From Acidobacteriaceae bacterium (GTDB taxonomy: Bacteria; Acidobacteriota; Terriglobia; Terriglobales; Acidobacteriaceae), in the NCBI GenBank assembly GCA_003151335.1, contig PLXE01000108.1, positions 1-64,000 on the forward strand: DNA of 64,000 bases, in the 5' to 3' direction. The notes under the pieces were generated by a model. The model had not been told where the DNA came from. It was given only the letters and a program-made list of their open reading frames with translations, and did not search any database. Below are positions 25,621-33,192 of this stretch, piece after piece. The number at the start of each line of letters is the position of its first letter. Positions within the stretch are counted from its first letter, which is position 1. Made by a program: the position numbers and the translations under genes.

Positions 25621-27564
25621 ATGGAAGGTCCTACCGATCGTGCCGAAGTACGCTTCGGCAAAATCGATGACATCAAGAGCCGGGTGGCGGCCGCCATCGA
25701 TGCCTCGCGGCGATATCTGTTCTCCATCCAGGACCGCGAAGAGGGCCACTGGTGTGGCGAGTTGGGCGCCGACACCACCCTGGTTTCCGATTACATCCTG
25801 CTGCATCGCCTGCTGGGCACCGAAGATCCGGTGCGGACAAAGAAGTGCGCCACCGAGATCCTGAATCGCCAGAATCCCGACGGCGGCTGGCCAATTTACA
25901 ACGATGGCCCATCCAACATCAGCGCCTGCGTTAAGGCCTATTTCGCGCTGAAAATGGCGGGCTACAGTGCCGATCATCCGCAGCTCAGCAAGGCCCGCGA
26001 GCGCATTCTCGCCTTGGGCGGCGTCACTGCGGTCAATACCTTTACCAAGATTTATCTGTGCTTCCTGGGGCAATACGATTACGACGCGGTGCCGGCAATT
26101 CCGCCCGAGATCGTGCTGTTTCCCAAGTGGTTCTGGTTCAACATCTACGAAATTTCGTCCTGGTCGCGCGCCATTCTGGTGCCGCTCTCCATCGCCTATG
26201 CCAAGAAGCCGTTCAAGAAAATTCCCCCGGAACAGGGGATTGACGAGCTCTTTGTGGGTGGGCGTACCCGGACGCAGCTACGCTTGCACTGGGCGGACAA
26301 GCTGGTGAGCTGGCGCAATTTCTTTCTGGTGCTCGATCGCATTGTCCACCTGCTAGAGCAGATTCATGTTCGTCCGCTGCGTACGCGCGCCTTGAAGGTC
26401 GCCGAGAAGTGGATGTTGGAGCGCATGGAGATGAGCGATGGCCTGGGCGCAATCTATCCCGGCATCATGAACTCCATCATCGCTCTGCGCTGCCTGGGTT
26501 ACTCGCTGGACGATCCGCAATTCATCCGCGCGATGGACGAGTTCGAGAAACTCGGCATCGAGGAAGAGGCCACGTTTCGCATGCAACCCTGCATGTCGCC
26601 GATATGGGACACCGCCTATGCCGTGTTTGCCCTGGCGGAAAGCGGCGTGGCGGCCGACGATCCTCGACTGGTGCGGCCCTGCGAGTGGATGCTGCGCAAG
26701 CAAGTCACTCGCAAAGGCGACTGGTGCGTGAAGAACCGCAAGGCAGCGCCGGCGGGCTGGTACTTCGAGTTCAACAACGAGTTCTATCCCGACGTGGACG
26801 ACAGCGCCCAGGTCATGCTGGCCCTCAGCCGGGTGAAGACCAGCAACGAGAGCTATCACACCAAGTCGGCGCAGCGCGCACTGGACTGGATATTGTCGAT
26901 GCAGTGCAAGAACGGCGGCTGGGCGTCGTTCGACAAGAACAACACCCGCATGGTCTTCCAGAACATTCCCTTCGCCGACCACAACGCCATGCTTGATCCG
27001 CCCACGGTCGATATCACCGGCCGCGTCCTGGAATGTCTGGCGAGCTATGGCTATTCGTTGAAGGACCAACCGGTGCGGCGGGCGGTCGAGTTCATCAAGC
27101 GCGAGCAGGCGGTTGACGGCTCCTGGTTCGGACGCTGGGGCGTGAACTATATCTACGGGACCATGCAGGTGCTGCGCGGGCTGGAAGCGGTCGGCGTGGA
27201 TTATCACGAGACTTTCGTGCTGCAGGCCGTGGAGTGGCTGCGCATGATGCAGAATCCCGATGGCGGATGGGGCGAGACTTGCGATTCCTACGACGATGCC
27301 AACACCAAGGGAGTTGGTCCAAGCACGCCTTCGCAAACAGCGTGGGCGGTGATGGGATTGCTCGCCGCCAATGACACGCGCAACGATTCGCTGCAGCACG
27401 GTATCGCCTATCTGCTGAAGACGCAGCGCCGCGACGGTTCCTGGGATGAGTCGCTCTACACCGGCACGGGATTTCCGCGAGTGTTTTACCTGATGTACTA
27501 CATGTACCGGCAGTATTTCCCGCTGCTGGCGCTGACCACATACGCCAAGGTCAGTAGCCAGTAG
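25621..27564 (+). CDS. shc: Squalene-hopene cyclase
   Basis: Membrane-associated class II terpene cyclase that folds squalene into hopene/hopanol. The 647 residues show the catalytic DVDD (391-394) and repeated QW motifs such as QNPDGGW (84-90), QCKNGGW, QNPDGGWGE and QRRDGSW. The ATG at 25621 gives a normal N-terminus; an in-frame start at 25585 would overlap ispH. The last residues (VSSQ) and the stop are encoded by a heptamer array. It sits 7 nt behind ispH and is followed, after a toxin-antitoxin remnant and repeats, by hpnA. Confidence 0.97.
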   Translation: MEGPTDRAEVRFGKIDDIKSRVAAAIDASRRYLFSIQDREEGHWCGELGADTTLVSDYILLHRLLGTEDPVRTKKCATEILNRQNPDGGWPIYNDGPSNISACVKAYFALKMAGYSADHPQLSKARERILALGGVTAVNTFTKIYLCFLGQYDYDAVPAIPPEIVLFPKWFWFNIYEISSWSRAILVPLSIAYAKKPFKKIPPEQGIDELFVGGRTRTQLRLHWADKLVSWRNFFLVLDRIVHLLEQIHVRPLRTRALKVAEKWMLERMEMSDGLGAIYPGIMNSIIALRCLGYSLDDPQFIRAMDEFEKLGIEEEATFRMQPCMSPIWDTAYAVFALAESGVAADDPRLVRPCEWMLRKQVTRKGDWCVKNRKAAPAGWYFEFNNEFYPDVDDSAQVMLALSRVKTSNESYHTKSAQRALDWILSMQCKNGGWASFDKNNTRMVFQNIPFADHNAMLDPPTVDITGRVLECLASYGYSLKDQPVRRAVEFIKREQAVDGSWFGRWGVNYIYGTMQVLRGLEAVGVDYHETFVLQAVEWLRMMQNPDGGWGETCDSYDDANTKGVGPSTPSQTAWAVMGLLAANDTRNDSLQHGIAYLLKTQRRDGSWDESLYTGTGFPRVFYLMYYMYRQYFPLLALTTYAKVSSQ

Positions 27565-27577
27565 TCGGTAGGCAGCA
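27550..27577. repeat. Heptamer array covering the shc stop codon
   Basis: Four units (GTCAGTA, GCCAGTA, GTCGGTA, GGCAGCA). They code the final residues of the cyclase and continue past its TAG. Orientation is the reverse complement of the array at 28155-28189, so the two bracket the intergenic region as inverted copies. Confidence 0.7.
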
Positions 27578-27700
27578 GATGATGAGTTCTCCCACCCCCG
27601 CAGAGCGCGGCTAGAGATTTGTCGGGTCACGTAACGACGATCTTTTGGACACGAGTAAGGATGTTCATTGACTATACTGGAGCGGAAGGGAACGGCGACG

Positions 27701-27937
27701 ATGACCATCACTCTCGATATCAAGCCTGAGTTGGAGGCAGAACTGGCAGCCCGGGCTGCGGCTCGCGGCATGGACGTGCCGGCCTATGCCGCCATCCTGC
27801 TGGAACAGGCGGCGCAACCGGCCGAGCAACCGAAGCGCAAGCAAACGCTCTCGGAATTTTTCATGGAGTCTCCCCTGGCCGGCTCCGGGATTGACCTGGA
27901 GCGCGATAAAGATACGGGCCGGGACATCGAGCTATGA
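27701..27937 (+). CDS. VapB-like antitoxin
   Basis: The 78-residue protein starts with a beta strand plus helix (MTITLDIKPELEAELAARAAARG), which resembles a ribbon-helix-helix antitoxin DNA-binding domain, and ends in an acidic/hydrophobic tail (SPLAGSGIDLERDKDTGRDIEL) of the kind that wraps a PIN-domain toxin. The ATG at 27701 has GGAAGGGAA upstream. Its TGA overlaps an ATG (ATGA), as in VapBC operons, but the downstream toxin frame is cut short (27934-27990). It would therefore be an orphan antitoxin between shc and hpnA. Confidence 0.65.
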   Translation: MTITLDIKPELEAELAARAAARGMDVPAYAAILLEQAAQPAEQPKRKQTLSEFFMESPLAGSGIDLERDKDTGRDIEL

Positions 27938-27990
27938 GCGGCTTCCTCAATGTGGCACGACGCGAGCGCCGTAGGCGCGAAAGACCTTAG
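27934..27990 (+). pseudogene. Possible truncated VapC toxin start
   Basis: The ATG overlapping the antitoxin stop opens MSGFLN, close to the usual MSGFLLDTN start of PIN-domain toxins, then runs into a palindromic repeat and stops after 18 codons. The catalytic Asp and the rest of the PIN domain are absent. Only five codons support the identity. Confidence 0.4.
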
Positions 27991-28148
27991 CCCAGCGCTT
28001 CAGCGCTGGGTATGCGGCATCCAGAATCGGAGTGCCGTAGGCACGGCAGAGACGGCGATTGTGCCGTCCCTACGGGACTCATATTCAAATACAACGCCAA
28101 CCCAGCGCTGAAGCGCTGGGCCAAGCTCTTTTGTCCCCCAAGCGGGAC
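27966..28148. repeat. Array of palindromic repeats between vapB and hpnA
   Basis: Six palindromes: GCGCC-GTA-GGCGC (27966-27978), CCCAGCGCT-TC-AGCGCTGGG (27991-28010), GTGCC-GTA-GGCAC (28032-28044), GTCCC-TAC-GGGAC (28066-28078), CCCAGCGCT-GA-AGCGCTGGG (28101-28120) and GTCCC-N6-GGGAC (28133-28148). Similar units are at 56039-56250 and 62000-62079. Confidence 0.75.
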
Positions 28149-28154
28149 TCTTTA

Positions 28155-28189
28155 CTGACAACTGACAACTGCCTACTGCCTACTGAAAC
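28155..28189. repeat. Heptamer array abutting the hpnA start codon
   Basis: Five units (CTGACAA twice, CTGCCTA twice, CTGAAAC). The last base of the array directly precedes the ATG at 28190, so the usual ribosome-binding position is occupied by repeat sequence and there is no purine-rich site. Confidence 0.8.
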
Positions 28190-29179
28190 ATGAAATGTTT
28201 CCTCACAGGCGCGACCGGATTTCTGGGAAGCCACGTTGCCCGTCAACTGCTTTCCCGAGGCGCCCAGTTGCGGCTGCTGGTGCGTCCTACCAGCCGTCTC
28301 GACAACATCGCCGACCTGCCGGCGGAGCGCGTGGTAGGCGATCTGCGCGATCCGCAGTCGCTCAGGACCGGCATGTCGGGTTGCGAGTTTGTCTTCCATG
28401 TAGCCGCCGACTACCGGCTTTGGTCGCGCAACGGTCAAGAGCTTTACGACTCCAACGTTGAGGGCACCCGCAACGTCCTGGCGGCGGCGAGAGATTCAGG
28501 CGTGCGGCGGGTTATTTATACCAGCAGCGTTGCCACCATGGGGTTCGGCAACAACGGCCGCCTTACCGACGAGAAAACGCCGGTCACGCTATCCAACATG
28601 ATTGGCGATTACAAGCGCAGCAAATTCATGGCGGAACAGTTGGCGATCGAGGCGGCACGCAGCGGGCAAAACGTGGTGGTGGTGAATCCGACGACTCCGA
28701 TCGGCGAGCGCGACATCAAGCCGACGCCCACGGGCCGGATCGTGGTTGACTTCCTCCGCCGTAAGTTCCCGGCCTATGTGGAAACGGGGCTGAATTTGGT
28801 AGACGTCGCCGATTGCGCTCAAGGACACTTGTTGGCCATGGAAAAAGCGGTGCCGGGTGAGCGCTACATTCTTGGCGGTGAGAACCTCACGTTGAAGCAG
28901 ATCCTGGATAAATTGGCGGCGATCACGGGTCTGCCTTCGCCGAAGATTAAGTTGCCTTACGCAGTGGCGTACGCGACGGGCGTGGTGGACACGCTGGTCA
29001 GCGGTACGATAATGAGGCGTGAGCCGCGGGTCACCTTGGACTCGGTACGCATGGGACGCAAGAAGATGTTTATCACCAGCGCCAAGGCCGAGCGCGAACT
29101 GGGCTGGAACCCGGGGCCGGTCGATGGCGCTTTGCGCCGCGCGGTGGAGTGGTTCCAGGCAAACGGCTATGCCCCGTAA
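28190..29179 (+). CDS. hpnA: Hopanoid-associated sugar epimerase HpnA
   Basis: An extended short-chain dehydrogenase/epimerase found with hopanoid genes; its reaction is not established. The 329 residues have the nucleotide-binding GATGFLGSHVA (7-17), the catalytic Tyr and Lys in YKRSK, and the family sequence NPTTPIGERDIKPTPTG. A heptamer array abuts the ATG and no Shine-Dalgarno is visible. The stop overlaps the next gene by 11 nt, so hpnA and the nucleosidase are coupled. Confidence 0.93.
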   Translation: MKCFLTGATGFLGSHVARQLLSRGAQLRLLVRPTSRLDNIADLPAERVVGDLRDPQSLRTGMSGCEFVFHVAADYRLWSRNGQELYDSNVEGTRNVLAAARDSGVRRVIYTSSVATMGFGNNGRLTDEKTPVTLSNMIGDYKRSKFMAEQLAIEAARSGQNVVVVNPTTPIGERDIKPTPTGRIVVDFLRRKFPAYVETGLNLVDVADCAQGHLLAMEKAVPGERYILGGENLTLKQILDKLAAITGLPSPKIKLPYAVAYATGVVDTLVSGTIMRREPRVTLDSVRMGRKKMFITSAKAERELGWNPGPVDGALRRAVEWFQANGYAP

Positions 29180-29864
29180 GCCCATCGCTGTTGTGGTGGC
29201 GATGCGGGTGGAACTGGCGCCGCTTCTTGCCAGGATAAAGATGCAGCCGCTGCACGTGGACGGTGTTGAGCTGTTCGAGCTGCCGGAGGCGATGGTCGCG
29301 GTTGGCGGTATCGGACAAAAACACGCCCATCACGCCGCCGAAGTGGTGATCGAGCACGCCCAGCCGAAGCTGCTGGTTTCGGCGGGCATGGCGGGTGCAA
29401 TCTCGCCGCAGCTAAAGGTGGGCGACGTTGGCCGGATTCGCGAGCTAGTGGATGTCGCTACCGGCGACCGCTACCCGACGCGTGGCGGCGAATGGGTGCT
29501 GGCGAGCTCGCCAGACGTAAGTGATGTCGCACAGAAACAGGCCTGGCTGACGAAATACCGAGCCGACGTGGTGGATATGGAAGGCGCGGCGGTAGCCCAG
29601 GTGGCGAAGGAGCGAAGGCTGGAGTTCGCTGCCGTGAAGGCCATTTCCGATGACTCCGGATTTGCGATGCCGCCCCTGACGCGATTTATTGACGGCAACG
29701 GAAGGTTCGAGACGCGGCAGTTCCTGGTCTATGTAGCGCTTCATCCGAAGTGGTGGGCCACGCTGGGAAAGATGAGGAAAAACAGCAAGATTGCTTCTGC
29801 GAACCTGTGCCGGGAGTTGCAACATCTAATTGAAGACAGCAGCCAGTGGTCAACTGGCAACTGA
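29169..29864 (+). CDS. hpnG: Nucleosidase of the MTA/SAH type, HpnG-like
   Basis: The 231-residue protein is a purine-nucleoside phosphorylase-fold enzyme. The N-terminal AMRVELAPLL carries the acid Glu, VGGIGQKHAHHAAEVV and VSAGMAGAISPQLKVGDV form the ligand pocket, VDMEGAAVAQVA binds the ribose, and AISDDSG has the catalytic Asp. In hopanoid clusters such a protein (HpnG) removes adenine from adenosylhopane to give ribosylhopane. HpnH, which makes adenosylhopane, is not in the window. It overlaps hpnA by 11 nt. The C-terminal SSQWSTGN is encoded by heptamer-type repeats and may be repeat-derived. Confidence 0.85.
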   Translation: MPRKPIAVVVAMRVELAPLLARIKMQPLHVDGVELFELPEAMVAVGGIGQKHAHHAAEVVIEHAQPKLLVSAGMAGAISPQLKVGDVGRIRELVDVATGDRYPTRGGEWVLASSPDVSDVAQKQAWLTKYRADVVDMEGAAVAQVAKERRLEFAAVKAISDDSGFAMPPLTRFIDGNGRFETRQFLVYVALHPKWWATLGKMRKNSKIASANLCRELQHLIEDSSQWSTGN

Positions 29865-29879
29865 GAGCTATTGGAACTG

Positions 29880-29950
29880 CTCCGCCCTAGCCAAAATCAG
29901 GCTAGAACGCGGCACCCGGCAACTGGCAACTGGCAACTGATTTCTGACAT
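29880..29950. repeat. Inverted-copy element and heptamer array upstream of the first dehydrogenase
   Basis: From about 29880 to 29917 the sequence is the reverse complement of 32174-32214, including a CTAGCC/GGCTAG hairpin, with a few mismatches. It continues into five heptamers (CCGGCAA, CTGGCAA twice, CTGATTT, CTGACAT) at 29916-29950 that run into the ATG at 29949. Confidence 0.75.
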
Positions 29951-31067
29951 GTCGAGCGCGACCCAACTCGGTAGTTCCGTCGGCCACCAGGCCCTCCCCG
30001 CGACTATGCAGGCGGCGGTTTATCGCGGCGTGAACGATGTCCGGCTGGAGACTGTCCCGGTACCGAAGATCGGCCCAGGAGAAATCCTGGTTCGGGTCCA
30101 CACCTGCGGCATCTGCGGCACCGATCTCAAGAAGATCGCAACCGGTTCCCATTCCGCTCCGCGCATCTTTGGCCATGAAACGACCGGGGTGGTTGCTGCG
30201 CTCGGCGAGGATGTTGCTGGCTACGAGCTAGGCGATCGCGTGATGGTGTTTCACCACATCCCCTGCGGCGAATGCTTCTACTGCCGGCACAAGGTGTTCG
30301 CCCAATGTCCGACGTACAAGAAAGTCGGCGCCACTGCGGGCTATGAGCCCAGCGGAGGCGGTTTTGCCGAATATGTTCGGGTGATGGAGTGGATCGTTCG
30401 CAAGGGGGTCATTCGTATTCCGGATGGCGTTTCTTTCGAGCAGGCTGCTTTCATCGAGCCCATCAACACCTGCATGAAGGGTATTGAAACGCTGAGACTT
30501 ACGCCGGGGGAATCGGTGCTGGTGATCGGCCAGGGCCCGATTGGCATCATCCTGGCGGTGCTGGCGCGCCGTTGCGGGGCGCGGGTAATGACTTCCGATT
30601 TGTTTCCGCAGAGGCATACAATAGCTCAGACATTCGGCCTGAACGAAAACATCGACGCGTCCACCTCCGAAACCGTAAGAGCCGTTAAAGAACTGACCGA
30701 GGGCCGGGGGGCGGATGCAGTCATACTTGCCGTAGCCGGCAACGCTCTAATTCGTACAGCCATGGACGCCACGCGTCCTGGCGGACGGGTATTGCTGTTT
30801 GCGCAAACCCAGCACGGTGAGGCAACCATCGATCCGGCGGCGGTTTGCGTCGATGAAAAGAGTCTCTTGGGGTCGTACAGCGCTTCTGTGGACTTGCAGG
30901 AAGAGTCCGCGCGGTTTGTGCTCAGCGGCGAAATGGAATTAGAGCGGCTCATCAGTCACCGCTTTCCGCTGGCCGGGTCGGTTGAAGCGCTGCATTTGGC
31001 TGCCCATCCCAAACCGGACTCCATGAAGGTGGTCATTCAGCCGGGCAGCATATGGAAGGACCAATAA
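29949..31067 (+). CDS. Zinc-dependent alcohol dehydrogenase (MDR family), first of pair
   Basis: Medium-chain dehydrogenase of 372 residues, sorbitol/threonine-dehydrogenase type. Catalytic zinc ligands are in CGICGTDL and GHETTGVV, with a structural cysteine group in PCGECFYCRHKVFAQC. The NAD(P) fold has VLVIGQGPIGIILAVLA. ATG at 29949 lies at the end of a heptamer array; ATG at 30006 (MQAAVYRG) is the more typical N-terminus and may be correct. The next gene, a paralogue, begins immediately after its stop. The pair lies between the HpnG-like gene and hpnC, so a role in hopanoid side-chain reduction is plausible; the substrate is not known. Confidence 0.85.
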   Translation: MSSATQLGSSVGHQALPATMQAAVYRGVNDVRLETVPVPKIGPGEILVRVHTCGICGTDLKKIATGSHSAPRIFGHETTGVVAALGEDVAGYELGDRVMVFHHIPCGECFYCRHKVFAQCPTYKKVGATAGYEPSGGGFAEYVRVMEWIVRKGVIRIPDGVSFEQAAFIEPINTCMKGIETLRLTPGESVLVIGQGPIGIILAVLARRCGARVMTSDLFPQRHTIAQTFGLNENIDASTSETVRAVKELTEGRGADAVILAVAGNALIRTAMDATRPGGRVLLFAQTQHGEATIDPAAVCVDEKSLLGSYSASVDLQEESARFVLSGEMELERLISHRFPLAGSVEALHLAAHPKPDSMKVVIQPGSIWKDQ

Positions 31068-32117
31068 GTGAGCAGACAGATGACAGCGGCGGTCCTCTAT
31101 GGCAAAGAGGACGTCAAGATCGAGCAAGTGCCGATTCCCACGCTGGATGAAGGGGAAGTGCTGGTCAAGGTGCAAGTGGCCCTGACCTGCGGCACCGATC
31201 TCAAGGTGTATCAGCGCGGCTATCATGCGCGCATGATCGTGCCTCCGGCCCTGTTTGGACATGAGTTGGCGGGTGTGGTCGAAGAAGTTGGGCCCAATGT
31301 GAGAGGTTTCCGCAAGGGCATGCGGGTGGTGGCGCTGAATTCCGCCCCGTGTGGCACCTGCTTTTATTGTTCGAAGCACCAGGAGAATCTCTGTTCGGAC
31401 CTGCTGTTCAACAACGGCGCCTATGCCGAATACATTCGCATTCCCCGCCGCATCGTGGAGACCAACATGCTGGCCATTCCGAAGCACGTCAGCTACGAAG
31501 AGGCCGCCATGGTTGAGCCGCTGGCCTGCGTGCTGCGCGGTTTGCACGAAACCAAATTGGAGATTGGCGACTCGGTGGCCGTCATCGGCGCCGGTCCCAT
31601 CGGCTTGATGTTCGTGCAGGTGGCGAAGCTGGCCGGTTGCAACGTCATCTCCGTGGTCAAGCGTGAGTCGCAAGTGGGCCCCGCTCGCCGCTTGGGCGCC
31701 GACAGCACGGTCCTGATCGCCTCTGTGGACGATCCGGTGAAGGCGGTGCGCAGGCTCACTCCCGAAGCACGCGGTTGCGACGTGGTCATCGAGGCGGTAG
31801 GCCGCCCGCAAGCCTGGGAATGGACCATCGACATGGTGCGCAAAGGCGGCACCGTCAACTTCTTCGGCGGTTGCGCCAGCGGGACCACGGTTGCGCTGGA
31901 CACGCAGCGCCTGCACTATAACGAGCTGACGCTGAAAGCCACCTTCCATCACACGCCGGAGACGGTGCGCAAAGCGTTCTCCCTGATCTGCGAGAACAAG
32001 ATCAAGGGCACCGACTACATCACTGGCGAAGCGCCGCTTTCGCGCTTGCAGCACGTATTGCGGCACATGCTCAATCGCAACGGCGACATCAAGACGGCCA
32101 TCATCCCGGGAACGTAA
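31068..32117 (+). CDS. Zinc-dependent alcohol dehydrogenase (MDR family), second of pair
   Basis: A 349-residue medium-chain dehydrogenase related to the preceding protein but clearly diverged. It has CGTDLKVY and GHELAGVVEEVG (zinc site), PCGTCFYCSKHQENLC (structural zinc) and VAVIGAGPIGLMFVQVA (dinucleotide fold). Start GTG at 31068 follows the upstream TAA directly and has GGAAGGA eight bases before; ATG at 31080 is an alternative. As zinc polyol dehydrogenases they could form a hetero-oligomer or act in succession. Between this gene and hpnC lies a heptamer array and the inverted repeat copy. Confidence 0.87.
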   Translation: MSRQMTAAVLYGKEDVKIEQVPIPTLDEGEVLVKVQVALTCGTDLKVYQRGYHARMIVPPALFGHELAGVVEEVGPNVRGFRKGMRVVALNSAPCGTCFYCSKHQENLCSDLLFNNGAYAEYIRIPRRIVETNMLAIPKHVSYEEAAMVEPLACVLRGLHETKLEIGDSVAVIGAGPIGLMFVQVAKLAGCNVISVVKRESQVGPARRLGADSTVLIASVDDPVKAVRRLTPEARGCDVVIEAVGRPQAWEWTIDMVRKGGTVNFFGGCASGTTVALDTQRLHYNELTLKATFHHTPETVRKAFSLICENKIKGTDYITGEAPLSRLQHVLRHMLNRNGDIKTAIIPGT

Positions 32118-32121
32118 GGGA

Positions 32122-32214
32122 TTGTCAGTTGCCGGTTGTCAGTTGTCAGCCGCATCGGAGCAAATAAGACGGCTGGGTGCCCCGTTCTAGCCTTCTTTTG
32201 GCTAGGGCAGGACA
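32122..32214. repeat. Heptamer array and repeat element downstream of the dehydrogenase pair
   Basis: Four heptamers (TTGTCAG, TTGCCGG, TTGTCAG twice; 32122-32149) are followed by GGGTGCCCCGTTCTAGCC-TTCTTTT-GGCTAGGGC (about 32174-32214). The second part matches the reverse complement of 29880-29917, apart from four or so bases. The CTAGCC/GGCTAG hairpin may also end transcription. Confidence 0.75.
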
Positions 32215-32235
32215 GTACCCGGTACAATTCTCTTG

Positions 32236-33192
32236 ATGTCCTCTGTTCCGACCGACAATCGCGTATCTCCCGCGCAGCTCAGAATGGATGCTTCGGTTGG
32301 CTGGCAGTCTTTACCGGCGGAGTACGCCATTCCCGAGCGCGCGCCGTCGCTCAACGAGGCGCAACAATATTGTGCGCGGCTGGCGCACTCGCATTACGAG
32401 AATTTCTCGGTCGTAACCTGGTTCCTGCCCAAACATCTGCATCAGCATTTCTACAACGTTTACGCCTACTGCCGGATTTCTGACGATCTGGGCGACGAAG
32501 TCGCCGATCCGCAACAGTCGCTGGCGCTGCTCGATCAGTGGGAGGCCGAACTGGAACAGTGCTACTCCGGAGAGCCCAGGCATCCGGTCTTTGTCGCTCT
32601 GCGGCCAACCGTGCGCGAGCTTGAAATTCCGCAGCACGAATTCTCCGATCTGCTGCGGGCCTTTCGCCAGGACCAGACGACCCCGCGCTATCCCGCGTTC
32701 GCCGATGTGCTGGGCTATTGCCAATATTCCGCCAATCCTGTTGGACATCTGGTGCTCTACGTGTGCGGCTATCGCGACGCGGAGCGGCAAAAGCTTTCCG
32801 ACTACACCTGCACCGCGCTGCAATTGGCGAACTTCTGGCAAGACGTTGCCGTTGATTATGGCAAAGGGCGAATCTATCTTCCGCTGGAAGATCTTGCGAA
32901 GTATGGCGTGACCGAAGGTGACATCGCGCAGCGTCGAGCGACGCCCGCATTTCTGGAGATGATGAAGTTTGAAGTTGCGCGCGCCCGCGAATGGTTTCAG
33001 ATGGGCCTGCCGCTGGCAAAGATGGTGGATAAACATCTGGCGCTGGACATCGAATTGTTCAGCCGCGGCGGGCTGGAGATCCTGAACGCCATCGAGCGCC
33101 AGGGATACGACGTGTTGACGCGGCGGCCGGTCATTTCCAAGCCGCGCAAGTTGTGGCTGCTGGCGCGCGCAGCCGCGGGAAAGCTGTTGTGA
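32236..33192 (+). CDS. hpnC: Squalene synthase HpnC (hydroxysqualene synthase)
   Basis: Trans-isoprenyl-diphosphate-synthase-fold enzyme of 318 residues. In the HpnCDE route it converts presqualene diphosphate to hydroxysqualene. The two aspartate-rich regions are DDLGDEVAD (about 79-87) and NFWQDVAVDYGKGRIYLP. The ATG at 32236 is preceded by TACAAT at 32223-32228, a possible -10 so close that the message could be leaderless; no Shine-Dalgarno is visible. The stop overlaps the GTG of hpnD (GTGA). Confidence 0.94.
   Translation: MSSVPTDNRVSPAQLRMDASVGWQSLPAEYAIPERAPSLNEAQQYCARLAHSHYENFSVVTWFLPKHLHQHFYNVYAYCRISDDLGDEVADPQQSLALLDQWEAELEQCYSGEPRHPVFVALRPTVRELEIPQHEFSDLLRAFRQDQTTPRYPAFADVLGYCQYSANPVGHLVLYVCGYRDAERQKLSDYTCTALQLANFWQDVAVDYGKGRIYLPLEDLAKYGVTEGDIAQRRATPAFLEMMKFEVARAREWFQMGLPLAKMVDKHLALDIELFSRGGLEILNAIERQGYDVLTRRPVISKPRKLWLLARAAAGKLL

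Noticed and set aside
29949-32117. Dehydrogenase pair as a composite transposon
   Set aside because: The inverted flanks are short and no transposase or target duplication is visible; the element is better described as a dispersed repeat. Kept only as an observation.
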